Source: Linepithema humile (lineage: Eukaryota; Arthropoda; Insecta; Hymenoptera; Formicidae). Taken from it: 64,000 nt of DNA. Each line of letters starts with the position of its first letter. Position 1 is the first letter of the stretch. Location: positions 46,096,931 through 46,160,930 of the forward strand of contig NC_090128.1 of assembly GCF_040581485.1 (NCBI RefSeq), given 5' to 3'. Under the pieces are notes generated by a model that searched no databases, had not been told where the DNA came from, and saw only the letters and a list, made by a program, of their open reading frames with translations. Both the position numbers and the translations under genes were made by a program. Of this stretch, positions 24,307 through 37,300 are shown piece by piece.

Positions 24307-27300
24307 CAAAAGAGAAAGCTAAAACTGCAATTTATTATTTCAATTAATATTACGTATCATATTTCGAATTAACAAATAACAGATAAATAATTTAACTACA
24401 AAATCCATTTCGACGCGTCACAGCTCAAATTACGGGGCATCAATAGTTTGCACGCTTTAATCGCCATCATCGGTATTCTAATGAATTACCAAATAATATC
24501 TGTAGAAAAACGTTATGCAAATATGTAACCTGCTTCAATGCACCATGTTAAACTTGGTTAAGCAAATTTAACATTTACGCGTTTTGACGCATTTACGCAT
24601 GCATGGCTATGGGCTGCGGTGTACAATGTATTCGCCAGAATGAAGAGCAACGACCGCATCGAATATCGAAAGCGCGAGATAATATTTAACAACGATCGGC
24701 GCGGGTGAGAAGCTTATTACATTTCATAGCTAACCGGCACGGTCGCGCATTAAAACTATATGTCAGTTTCGCGGAGCTCTTTATTCCTCGCGTGTGCCGA
24801 TGCGCAGTCGGATTACAAACGCGGATCGAGCGCAAACCGCGTATCGAAAACGTGGTAATACTGATACAAAAAAAAATACAAAAAAATAAAAACTCGAGAC
24901 TGCGCACGGAGAAATTCATCGCGCGAGCACGTCGAAGGGACCTTGACATCGGCGCGCGCGAAAGCTGCGCCAACATGGCCGATACTTTAGAAAATAGGAG
25001 CGGTAAAAGGCGTCCGTAGCCATTCGCAGAGTTCGGGATCGTGATTGATGACTGCTCCAACAAGCGACGGCCAAGTGTTTTCGAGCTTACAGGCGCCGAG
25101 CCAGCTCATTCACCACGCAGCATCGTTCCCAGCTGCGCGATGTACGTCACGTACTCGTCCTTCGTCGTGGAACGCAGAGTTTCGCATCGATATTGTTCCG
25201 CTCGGAATGCGCGCCGAGTGAGCGCACACCTCCCTCGGCCGGCGATATCGCCCAGCTTTTAATCGAAGCGATTTGCAACGTTAAACGCGCGTCTTTCCGC
25301 GGACGTAATTGTGAATTGCGACCGAGATGTGTGCATGATGCATAATAACGTCGCGATATACTCGATAAGATACGATAAAATACATATACATATTTCACTG
25401 AATCGCGTGTATGTTATCGGCCTGTGCGCTAGCGCGATGAATTGCCGCAATTCGCTGACCCTTCGCGATTATTCGCCTGTGTTTTTCGCCGTTCGTACTG
25501 CAGTTTAAGCTTGATAACCGAATTAGTTGTGATACGAGCGGACGAATGCAGATTATCAAGCAGGATCGCCCAGGACGCTAACTCTCCTTCTCTTTCTCTC
25601 TCTCTCTTGTCCGTCCGAGAGAGGGATTTCGTTATAAGGGAATGCAATAGCGATTAAATACTTCCGTTATCTCGCTCAGCGATATCCTATTAAAATCCAT
25701 TCGATCGCCGCTAGAACGAACGGGCTCGCCGTATAATTTTATTAACCCCGTTATGAGCATCAAACGAATCACGGAATTAATGGGATTTTGCCTGTCACAC
25801 GACAACGAATTCTACTCCACCTCTCAGTAGAGAGCATTGGCAGACAATTGAGTGTCTGTGTAGGATAATAAATCGCGATCAATCCTTTCTCCGCCAACGT
25901 TACAGCGCGTTGCACGCGTACGCGTTATGCGTTAAAAGGAAATACAAAGTTAAAAAATGTATCGGCCTGCTCCGATGCCTCTCTAAAAAGAGAGAGAGAG
26001 ATTGCCTCCGCCTGATAATATTCTAATATCGTCGATATTTAGCGGATTGTTTCTCCCTTATTATTGATTTCGGACAATACGGGCAAACTTGGAATACAAG
26101 CATTATCAAAAGACAATTACACGCGCCGCGCAAAGTGTAACGCTATTGTTACATTACGCATACCTTTCGAGCTTGTTCAGCGGTTGAATTCAATTGTTTA
26201 ATTCTTACTCGTCGCGCGGGCGCGCATTACGCGCGGAATATTACGCTCCAGAAAATCTCAAATATTGAACAATGGTGGGACTCGATAGAGAGAACCCGAA
26301 TACGCGGATATCAAGTCTTCCGCGATTCGTTCTCTCCACGCCTCTTTCTCTCCGCGCCGCGGCATTATCAAGAAGATGGAATTCCGGATATAATGTGTCA
26401 CGTCAAGTCATCATACGCATTTCGAACCGTGAAATTGCTATTTATTCTGGGGTCACGGAGCGCACGGCGGCGCGCGAAGAGAGCGAGGGTGGAGAGTGAA
26501 AAACATGGGAGTGCGGAGGAAGGAAGGGAGTGTAGAGGAGGACGGAGCGGCCCGGCGTAACCATTTGGCCACCTCGAATCCATTACGGACAAAACTACGA
26601 AGTTATCACCGCGCTAGTTGCCAAGACGCGCGGCCGGCTATATACAAATGCAAACGAATGCGGGAGTGTTTTTGGTTTAACGATGCCGTTGTTCCCTTCT
26701 GCACGCAGAAAGGCAGAGTGAATTTTATGATCGCCGAGACGGAAGATTCGAATGCAACAAAAGGCGTTTTCGCGCTTCAAGTTCGAAGGCGGCTGTTTTC
26801 AATACTAACTTTGTTCTTATTGAAGATTCGATCACCCGTGAAAATTGAATAGTTTCGAGAACAAGGCAGATTGAAAAATGTCAAACGTAGAGAAATGGTG
26901 GCAAGACAAGCGACATAATAAATCGATGTGAAACGCCAAGATTTGCCCAAAATTTCTCCCCGGGGGAGAATTTTCGCGAAAGTTAATTCAGCGATTTTAA
27001 TGGATTCGCCAGGGAAATATCGTAGAACGCGCCGTCGCGAAAATTAATATTTCAATTAAATTTATACCGCAAACCTGTCAATCGGAAAGGCACTTCCGCA
27101 TATAACATTAAGGGAATTAGCGTGCGACGTCCGCGAACGATTCGCGGCGAGAATAAATTTCGTCCTCACCACTTGGAACGGGGAATCCGGACAGAGCCGT
27201 ACGTTACGGATTTGCGAAAAGAGACGCCGCGGCGAAGTGGCCTGATGTGTGGGCACGATCGCGTCGTTTCGTTTCATTTGTTTTCATTCCCTTGCTAGGC

Positions 27301-30300
27301 ATAATGGATACTCGCGGCGGAGTTGGCAAAGGGAACGGGGGCGTTCTAGCGTTCCAGTGAATTTAAATCTTTCGTACGGGGAAAGAAAGTTCGCAGGGCG
27401 TGTCGAATGGTGGTTGTCTAGTCTAAGAGAAACCGCCCGCGTGAGAGAGTGGCCGGGTAATAAAACGCTAAAAGCGTCTTACGCGGATCGAGAGGCGGCG
27501 CGATATAGCGCTAGTTGACGCGAGCTTCTTAGCTCTTTATTTGATATTTATTCGCATGGAAGCTCCTAAGATACTCGGTACGGGCTTCCACGGGTCGCTA
27601 TGTCGCGCCATGTCTGACGAAATAAAGTGCAACGTGACCGCGGTGCATTATACAGCTCGGAGCCATGAGAAATTTCCAACGATTTGGTCTTGCTTGTCTT
27701 GTCGCTGTTGTTATCTCTGCTTATCGTGCGGATAAGAGAGATTTTCTATGCCATTTTTTAATATCTGTTTCATCTTCTCAGTGGAAAATAAATAGCAATA
27801 TTATATACCAAGATACAGCCAACCAAATACTCTGTCAAAGTGTAAAATATAAAATAAATTTAAAATAAATTCTTTTTGAAATTAAAAAAAAAAAAAATAC
27901 ATCAATATAAAAATTCTATAGCGCTCTGTGGCAAAAAAATATTTCGCGAAGCATCAAATTATATATGGATTAAAGCACCATTTATTAATGCTGTTACACA
28001 CGTAGCTAAATAAATAGCAATAATCGCCGTAGATAAATTGTATTCGGTAAAAATTGATATCCATTTCTGGCCCCAGTTAGGGAATAATGACGATCGCTTT
28101 GGGATAATAAAAAATACGTATATCGAGCGATTTATGAATGTCCGGCGCACGAAATCACTGTTATAACCTCGCACGCCAAGCGGTTAATAATTCGCGTTAG
28201 CAATTTTTCGAGAATCCGCGAGTAAGCGGAATGCGGGCGTGATTGACGGCGACGAACGAAAGGGTCGTATTATCGGGAATGGGGTCGGCTTTTTAAATTT
28301 CCCATATCTCGTTACAAATGCTCGTAAAACCGCGACCCGGGCTTATAACAGCGCGAGCTAGAAATGTAACAGCATATTATTCGGCAAGTAGAATAGCAGA
28401 GGTCGAAATCAAATGCACAAGCAGTTGTAAAATAAAAATGCATCCGACGAGTGTGCATTGATGCATCATCGACTTTTACCGCTCTTTTTACCTCTCCGAA
28501 AATGTGCACAGGAAAATACGCGTATAGATATGCATAGATATGCGTGTACACAGACGACGGTTTACGCGGAAGAGATTACGGAAAAGCGGGATATTCGCTC
28601 ATACCGACTCACTTTTGCGATAGAACACGCGGTTTGCAACTCGAACGCTTCTGAACGGCACGTGAAAGAGAGAGAGAGACGTTAGATACCTGTTATACCG
28701 TAGACGCGGGGTTACCTGTACCTGGTGCCATTTGGGAGTCGTTGTTGTTGTTCTATCGAGCATTCTCGAGCGAAGTAGTAGTAACAGCAGCAGCAACAGC
28801 AGCCAGGCAGCTACAAAGTCCGTTTAGAACTTCGAGATCCCCCAAGTGTTTCACCGATCTGCCCGGCCCGCCACTGGTTATAAATCGCGCGCGCATCCAG
28901 CTCCCGCGCTCCGGCACGCCCGACTGCGGACTTTCGGCACGCGCGCTAATTTATGTAGGCCCGCGCGATATCGCGGGAACGTATGCTCGGGAGTCGATAA
29001 ACTTCCGCGGACTAGTCGCTGCCTCTCCACTGCCGGAAGTTCGGACTTAATCTGTCAGAATGCGAATTTAACTCGGCAACGTTTACACCGACGCGTCGGC
29101 TAACGCTTTCGCAGTCAAGAGAAATTGGAAACGATCGTTTAAACTCGGAGGCGTCGGTGCAACCACCTGGCAAATGCTCGCAACGAGCTCGTTTATCGGC
29201 TCACCTCTCTGCTTGTCGGCCGCTGATCGGCGGCCGATAGTGCTCTCGCCATTACCTTGTTATAGAGATGCTATCCAAATATCTTGGGAATAATTTATCC
29301 GCAATTCCGCGGATTGTTCTCTCTTTTCCCAAACGGCTTTCCCACACCGGGGTATTTTTGTATTTTTTCATTGAGCAACGCGAGGAACAATTTGCACAAT
29401 ATTCGTCGAATGTGTTATTCGTATATATCGCATATATTTTTATCTCTCTCTCTTTTTTTTTTCATCAACGGGATTGGAATTAGCGGTCATAATATATGCC
29501 GATGCGAGATCGCGTCCATCTGGGTGTCATTACGCTGACAGAATCGAGTCAGCGCGAATTATACATGCACAACGCTTTGTGACGGGCTGTAATGACCTGT
29601 TTCCCGCCGCGCCAGCATTATCAGGACGAGCGCGTTCGTCATCGTTTTTGCTATCCGCTCATCTTAAAACTTAACGACAATCAAGAATTAAGCCGTTTAA
29701 AAAAATTGTCATTAAATCGTCAGTCGCAAGACACTCTATCTTATTCAGATGTCCCTGTCGCTTCCGCATACATTATCGATCTAGATTCCGTAGGATTCCG
29801 CACAATCCTTGCGACGGAATTCAGAACAGTTCGCTAGATCCTCGTAGTAACATAGTTACAGATTTAATTGAAAACAAGATAATTAATTATAAGCTAGGCA
29901 ACTGTAATTACACAACAAGATGAGCTTCCGTCAAGGATAGAGGAAGTAAAATTAGGAGAAAAGAGTTATACGTGTATGTATATGCAGAATTAGAAATAAA
30001 AGTCTGCGTTAAATATTTATCCGAAAAGAACTGTACACAAATAGAAATAGAAGCGAGCTAAAAAAATTACGTGCGCAAACTCTATTAAAACTTTTTGATC
30101 AATTTCAATTCTAGTTACCCGTAGCAAAAAAAAAATCTAAATGAACAACATCTTTTTTACTTTCAATTTTTAATTGATTAAATGTCTTAATTGGGTATTG
30201 AAATAATATTTAGATAAAGCTTACGTGAAAAAAAAATAAAATATTATTCTCATCGCTGATTCGCGGAAAATCGCTAATGTATAAATTCAGGCAAAAAATA

Positions 30301-30496
30301 TATATGAATATTTATATTCCACACTTGTGCGTATTAAACGTAACAAACAGCTCTGGTATCGTTACGCGGAGTTTGTTGCACACACTTACAGTTTATAAAA
30401 GCTTTTTCGTTAAAATAAAAGTTTTCTGCAAATTGACGAATGTTTATTTGGATGGATCCGAGTGAAACTGGCACGGGCGAGGGAAGTTATCCTTAC
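21835..30496. other. non-coding, no supported gene
   Basis: Mostly AT-balanced sequence with a long (GA)n array (24248-24305) and smaller CT and GA tracts (25584-25625, 25988-26001). The open frames at 21983-22450 (minus) and 26496-26852 (plus) show no recognisable domain. A short perfect hairpin with 8-bp arms lies at 29216-29237. Confidence 0.5.
24248..24305. repeat. (GA)29 microsatellite
   Basis: 58 bp of uninterrupted GA, the longest perfect dinucleotide array in the window. Confidence 0.95.
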
Positions 30497-30536
30497 CGAC
30501 CACACACAGGTGCTCCGTGTGTGACGTAACGTCGAC
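30497..30536 (-). CDS. candidate 40-nt micro-exon upstream of the FN3 exon (Ig-domain end?)
   Basis: On the minus strand a pyrimidine-rich acceptor (tttttctctccccggatag) is followed by 40 open bases and then a gtaagg donor. The frame compatible with the FN3 exon gives 13 codons, VDVTSHTEHLCVV, plus one G. That G would join AT of the FN3 exon to give Asp, so the joint reads LCVV-DVPDPP. This resembles the last beta strand of an Ig domain running into an FN3 linker. The in-frame TAG of the acceptor itself prevents a longer exon. The preceding exon would have to end on a codon boundary, and I could not find one. The implied intron is about 27 kb. I searched specifically for donors preceded by G, so chance is a serious alternative. 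Confidence 0.22.
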
Positions 30537-30784
30537 CTATCCGGGGAGAGAAAAAGTTCGCCGAACGTTTTTCCTCCGACGTTTCCTTACTGCGTCTATT
30601 TTCTAATGTCTGTCTAAACTTCCCGCTCCCGCCCACTTGAAGCGAACTAACCAAAGTTTTTCGAGCACTCGACCCCGCAAAGTTAAGGCTAAGAACGTAG
30701 CGATCCTACGAGTATTTCGGAATCCTTGCCAGTGTATAACTCCCGACCTCAAATTCTTTATTAATTTTTTAAGAGTCTTGAGAA

Positions 30785-30808
30785 AGAGAGAGAGAGAGAG
30801 AGAGAGAG
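30785..30808. repeat. (GA)12 microsatellite
   Basis: Uninterrupted AG/GA, first of four purine arrays within about 2.6 kb. Confidence 0.9.
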
Positions 30809-31084
30809 GCGCAGCGGTACGATGCGCGTGCGTCCGGTCTCGGAAACTTCCGCTATCGCGCTATCTTTTTACCCAGTTTTGAAATAAATTGGAATTTACC
30901 TCAGTACGAAACTTTGCTGCGTTGCCCGCGCCGCGAATCGAATTTTATTGCTCGCTACTTAATGTCTTTGAAGTATTAACGAGAAATATTAATGATGAGA
31001 AGAGAGAGAGAGAAAGAGAGCGAGATCATACGTATATAACGGAAACTCGAAGGTAGCAAAGAGATAAAAATCTTTTATACGAGT

Positions 31085-31085
<1 letters not shown>

Positions 31086-31115
<30 letters not shown>
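31086..31115. repeat. (GA)15 microsatellite
   Basis: Uninterrupted GA array, with a shorter one at 31000-31021. Confidence 0.9.
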
Positions 31116-31118
<3 letters not shown>

Positions 31119-31689
31119 TGGGAGGTGTTCCGTCGATATTAGATTCTCAGGGATATACGCGCGTAATTTCACCGACACGACTCCGTCGATCCTCCCGCTC
31201 GCTCGTTCTCGTTCCAACTGCAATGAAATTTCGACACTGCGCACTACGATCTTTCCTCCAAGGACGGTAATTTTGCTGTTCGAAAGTTGTACCGAGTCCG
31301 CGTCAGCCAGGCGCTCATTTGCGAGGGAGCGCAGCCCGATTTCTCATTGTACGACAACGGTCGTGGGTTTCCCATGAATGGCACGGGATCCTAATACCCT
31401 CCATAAGAAAGGTGACTCACGCTCGCCCTCCCGACTTCGACTTAACGACGACGCATCGTTCCTCGTCGTCTTCACCTTCGGATGTCTCTATAAGCCTCCC
31501 GGGAAGCCAATTAACTACGACGGTAGACTTGGACTCGATGTAACTCCCCTTACAAAGCCATCGAGATGGAATTATCGTCGCGTTCCGACCCACTCTTTTT
31601 TCGTCCCAGAACAAACGCCGAGTCCGCAATAATCAGATTCAACGATTACGTTTTCGCAAAGGCATGCTGCGCTATTGAGAGACAGTCCG

Positions 31690-31748
31690 CGACAAAAACG
31701 ACGTTGTCGGATGCCGGCGGTGTTGCCGGCATCCGACAGCGATTGTCG
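31690..31748. other. GC-rich imperfect hairpin
   Basis: Inner arms TGTCGGATGCCGGC (31705-31718) and GCCGGCATCCGACA (31725-31738) are perfect reverse complements around a 6-nt loop. Three more pairs (one of them G-T) extend the stem to 17. After an asymmetric internal loop, an outer 6-bp helix CGACAA/TTGTCG (31690-31695 with 31743-31748) closes it. A further TTGTCGC/GCGACAA hairpin follows directly at 31743-31761. The size suits a small RNA precursor or the ends of a small element; I recognise neither. Confidence 0.7.
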
Positions 31749-33293
31749 CTGCGCGCGACAAGATTTTAACGTTATTTGTATCCGATTCCGTCCATTTTCC
31801 CGTTCATCACGCTAATCCTGATAATCATAAACAAATGAAATTATTGCTACGTCCTGACATTAATTACGCGATACCGTAAATTGAGTGAATTTCGCGTCGC
31901 TAATACGTTTAACCGGGTGCCGGGCGCGGTCGAAACCGGGAGAGAGCATTTTGACCACGAAAGTTCGTAATTGCATCGAACGGGTTAATTGCCAGTAACG
32001 AGGACGCGAAAACGATACCTTGCGGTCGCCGAGCGCCGTAGAAAGTGTCGGCCGTGTCCTTTTCGAGCGGCTCGTTTACCTCAAATCGCTTCAAAAACAC
32101 GCGATAATGGATTAAATTCTCTCGAAACAAACGATGTTTTCGGGAACAATGTATGTCGATAGTTTCCATCCGTGAGATATACATCTATGTCTTTTAAATT
32201 GCTCAATTACTCGATTACTCGCTAAGTGAATATAAATGGCTGGTATTTCGATTCGGAGCCATTGAAATTAAGATATAAATCGAGCTTAATTCCGCTTAAG
32301 TAAAGAAATAAATTGAATTCTGGACGAACTTTCGCACGTCACGCGCTTAACCGTACATCCGCTCCATTGAAGACCGTTCTACGAATTATTAAAGATAGAA
32401 CGTAAATTGTGCAAGTTGAAGCGCGAAACACGTTAACGAGGTGTCGCGACATTTTTATTACCACATCCATTACACGTTTTTAACGTACTTCTCTCGCTTG
32501 TACGTGACGTTAACGTCCTTCATAAAATTAATCTGGCATACCGCACCGCTGCATTCTGTTCGTCCGACCATAAGCTTCAAAATAAGAACAGAAGGGAATA
32601 TTGAATTAACAAAGTACAGCTAATCTCCAGGTTTACGTTGCGCCAGAAGTAAAACCTTCTATCATGCAGCTCGCGCGTGATAATGTAAAGTTTCAACGGT
32701 TTTCTCCATTATCGGGATACGCGTGGCTTAAAGCGGGCAAACCCATTCTCGCGTTCGCGCTGTAAAATCTGTGTCTTGTGTACAACACCATTATAATTTT
32801 TCAAGGACTTCCGAATGCTCTTATATCCTTCCATTCGCCGAATAATCCACTTTCGCGTGCGAAGCGAGATAAAGGCGAATTTACCCGTATAAATACGATT
32901 AACGATAAACGTCAGACGACGAGATACAATTCATCGATTGCCAGGTATGAAAATGGGTTACGACCACGTTCGCCCGCGAAAAGGAGCAAAAATATGAAAA
33001 ATAACAAAAATGTGGGGAAAGACTGTAATAGGAAAAAACGAAAAAGGTGGCTTAAGTGTACTTACGTCGTGGTCGATTTCGTTTCTCTCTTACCGCAGCG
33101 CGCACGAGTAAATTATTAACGTGGCGCAGTCGTAGCGTACGAAAACGAACGCTGGAGATCGCGGTCGTAGATCGTAATTAGATACGATCAGATAAACGTG
33201 AATGGAGGTGGTCGCCCGTTGGCCTACAACGAGACTTTGGCCTTCCTGGAAACCTCTTTGCTTTCCATATCCGCAATCGCGCGATACACTCGA

Positions 33294-33297
<4 letters not shown>

Positions 33298-33333
<36 letters not shown>
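33298..33333. repeat. (GA)18 microsatellite
   Basis: Uninterrupted GA array grading into GAGT units. Confidence 0.9.
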
Positions 33334-33336
<3 letters not shown>

Positions 33337-33613
33337 GTGAGAAAGTGTGGTAAACGAGGAGATACGCGACAGTCTCGAATCAAGCGGAGATCGCGGTCGA
33401 ATTATCCGAATTACATCGCGCTTAATCTTACAACGGCTTTCCGCGGCCAGATGCGCATTCAATCCTCAAAGTAACTCCGACTAATCGCGGTGGCGGACCG
33501 TATCGATCGGCCCGTTGTCTCGGCCGAGCTTCGTTCGCCCCAGTTTCGGCATCGGGTGGTTCGCACAGTGCCGTTGCCCTTCCCACCTTCCCGCGAATTC
33601 GTTATTGTTGTTG

Positions 33614-33642
33614 GTACACGATGTTGTCGATGCATCGTGTAC
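33614..33642. other. 10-bp perfect hairpin
   Basis: Arms GTACACGATG and CATCGTGTAC flank a 9-nt loop. No terminator context or flanking duplication was seen. Confidence 0.6.
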
Positions 33643-34373
33643 AGCCGGCAATTTGAATTTTGGTAAATCCTTATGATTAAATACGAACGTCGAGTGATCT
33701 ATTATTTCTGCACGAGAAACACGTAACAGATGCGGGTGAATAAATAAAAATTGGAAAGGTTGATAAAACAATGCGCTTTCATGCAAATGTAAGCGGAGTT
33801 ATTTCTTCCGGATATCCTGATTCTTTCGCTGATTCTGGAGAAGGTCGTTTCGAATGCCGTTGGGGAAACAAACAGAGACACTGCCGTTTGCGCATATAAA
33901 TCATAAGATTTCACCATTACCTTATAAAAATATACGTCTCCGTAATAATAATTGTAAGAATAAAATATACGCTCGGGCGTCGTCGAGTGCATTCGCGCGC
34001 GTGCTCTTTGTCTCTTTTTCATCGCGCGCACAAAATTGCACGGCACAGTTGCAAACAATGAAAATAATAATTTAGATACATGCAGATTTATGTCGTCTCC
34101 GGGGACGCCTGTCTCCTATTCTCGATTGATCGTATCAGTTTCGTCATCTCTCCCGGGTGTAATTCACTAGGAGAGCGTTTGAGATAAACGCTTCAACTTT
34201 CGTCCGCTATTAAATCATCGTAAGACGGTTGCGCGGATCGAAACAGGATCACACAGCGGTTGCATGTCTGCATATCTATCCGTGAGAAACCCTCAGCTGT
34301 CCCGTATGGCGCTCAAATTTATTTCTATCTAACCGGAAATAATTTCCGCCGGGCAGCGATGCATGCTAATGTT

Positions 34374-34398
34374 ATTGTAAATTGTAAATTGTAAATTT
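34374..34398. repeat. TTGTAAA heptamer, three units
   Basis: Three tandem copies with a partial fourth. Confidence 0.8.
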
Positions 34399-37300
34399 AA
34401 TTCACTCGACACGCAAAAGTATGTTGATTCAACAATGCGCGGTTTGTTCGTTCTCTGAAATTTGTTGTAAATGTCATATGACATTTTCGAATCATATTTT
34501 TCTTTCCCGACGTATTTCTCAGCGCAATTTTGAAAATTTGCCATATCAAATCGAGATAAAAATATTAATATATGTAAATCATCGGTTTTCGAAACCCAGT
34601 CCCTACTCGCGTGTTTACAGTTTAATCGAGCAGAAAATTATATGCGGACATATCCAACGAATATGAAGCGCGAAATACGGGAAGAACATTCGTGAATTAA
34701 TATCAATTATCATACGAAATGTCCGCATATATTTTTGCGTACGGCTGTAACGTTACGCAATTAAAGCCGTATTAAACATTGCGCATCGCGACAAATATTA
34801 ACCGGTAAATATTGAACTTCAGCCTCATCCATGAAACATTTATCGATACTTGCGAAATTTAACTATTCATTACGCGTGTTTATCCACCGCGTCTAATGTT
34901 CTTAACCAAAATGCGCACGAATATTAAAACCCGTGAATTTTTCAAGTCTTGAGAATAACAAAATTTCACCGCTATTTCCGCAAATGAAATCTGTTAATAA
35001 TTTCGACGTAAATATTATAGCACAATGAAATATAAAATACCTCATTGTTTTTGCCCGCTAGGATTTTAAGCCCCGCGGAGAATTAACGCGCTATTACGCG
35101 TGGGATTTAGCGGGATTTTTCCGCTTGGGTAAAGTGGACATTGTCGGAGGGGTGAATGAAAAACGAAGTTCGTCAAAGCGTGATACATGCGGCGTGCGAG
35201 ACAACGGGGGGAAGACAACGGTGCCAAATGACGGCCCGCGGCTTGTTTGCGGTCGGGCTTCGACACGAACGAGTGACTAACGTTTGGCTTATCGGCGGTG
35301 GCAGCCAATAAACGATATTCGCCGTGGTCTGAAGGACGGCATGCCGGACCGCAATAACGGCCCTTGTAAAACCCCTTTCCAATAGCGCGCAACGGCGAAA
35401 CGGCGGCCGTCGTGTCGTGTCGTCCGCCGCCGCGCTCTCGGCACACTGCCGGTAATGCCGATATGTCTGTACACGCATTTGTCGCCCGGGGACAAATAGT
35501 GACGGATAGATGCATCGAGTCTACGGGAGAATAACGGGGAAACATTTGTATAAGACGCGTACAGAGAGCGTACGTCGATCGAAATGCAAGCCGTCATGCG
35601 AAATGTATAACTCGCTGTGACGTGTCTATACGGCGCTGTGCATATCGCAAACGATAAACATGTCAATTACTTGCAATTATATCGCTTTGGTAAATCCAAT
35701 TGTAAAATAAATAAAATCGGTCCTGGCGCGCACAAATACGCTGTCGCGTATGATGCTATTGCACCGTTCCTATCCCACCCGTCCTGCACCACACCGCAGC
35801 GCTGTTGCAACGCGAAAGTGGAAGTTACCGTCGTTGCGCGCGGCGTACACGCGAATTACACGATTAATTTTAAATCCGTTTCCCCGAAATCAAGATGGGA
35901 TTAAGCCGAGATTCCGACTTGGCGCGCATGCGCGCGGACTTGCCGTGCAGTGCGTACACAGCGTATAGTTTTGTCCCATCCTCCGGCTAACTCCGGATTT
36001 CGAATTTTGAAGCTGAACTTCACGCTCGCGGATTTGCGTCCGCGCTTAGTTCGCCATAAAATCCCGCAGTTTCCATTCGCCGACGACTACGGGAAACTAC
36101 GTCGCGATGTAGGAGATGCGCGTAGCGTGGTGTGTTCCGTGTTTGCTTACGAAATGCACCGTGGCCGACCGCACGGCTTTCACACTCCTCCCTCAAACGT
36201 TACATCGAGCAGTCCCTTTTCCCTCGGGCTAACAAGCACCGTCGGATGATAATAAGACTGCTGCGACGTTATTATGAGCGGTGTTCGCCTTCCTCTCGAA
36301 TGTCTCGAAAACAACGTCGGAACAACGTCCGACGTCTCTCTAACAGAGGGATTTGCGCGGAAAACAAGCTAAGCTAAGAAGGCATCTTTCAATGCACACA
36401 GCCTTTTTGAGGTCGTGCGAGTTGGTCGTGCGACCATCGTTTCAAAGAGAACAAGAGAATGTATTTATTTTATTGCTCGCGCGCAACGATTCATGTCTCG
36501 TGCTCACATCGCTAGGACATTATTACCTTGTAAAGGCGGCGCATTCGATTGTCCATGTTTGCAAAGTGCTGCCCGTAAAGCACGTTTCTCTCTCTCTCTC
36601 TTTTTCCATATCTTTGCCCTTTTTGTCAAACGCCACGAGCGGACGTGCATGTATGCAGAACGGACGCGATGACCCGACGAATGCGCTTTTCTACCGGCGA
36701 AGGTACAGTTGTAAAAATCAAACACACAGCGAAAGGTACAAAGGCAAAGGAAATCTTTACTCTCTTGTTACTCGCACTCGAATAATTCTCTTCAAATACA
36801 TTGGCGTTACGGGCTCTGGTGAAAACGATATCCGGGTATTGTTTTCTTTTTTTTTTTTTTTACACATAAAAAATCACCGTTAATTCAATTAAATCAAAAC
36901 AAATGCGCAAATGAATACAATAAAAATTTGAAATTAAATACACGCACCGATGGATTTGCAAATTCGTGGGCAATTAAGAGACACTTTTGAATTTTTTCAC
37001 ATTCATCAACATAACCAGCGGTGGAAATGGCCGGAGATTTTCCGCGAGTAACTCGATTAAGCATTTTCACCGCAACGTCCGGGATTGCTTAAGCGAGAAT
37101 TTGTCTTCGGTAATAGTCGTTACCAAGTCATTAAGTATTGGAAAATCATAAGAACCTCATATTGGATTCCCTTCGACAGAAAAAAAGACGTCGTCAAATA
37201 TTTTCAGGAATAATACGGGCGTATTATTCTTTTGTCTCGCATTTATCTTACAAAATTCACGGATTACTCCTCGATCTGAATAAATATTGTGAAAATGTTG

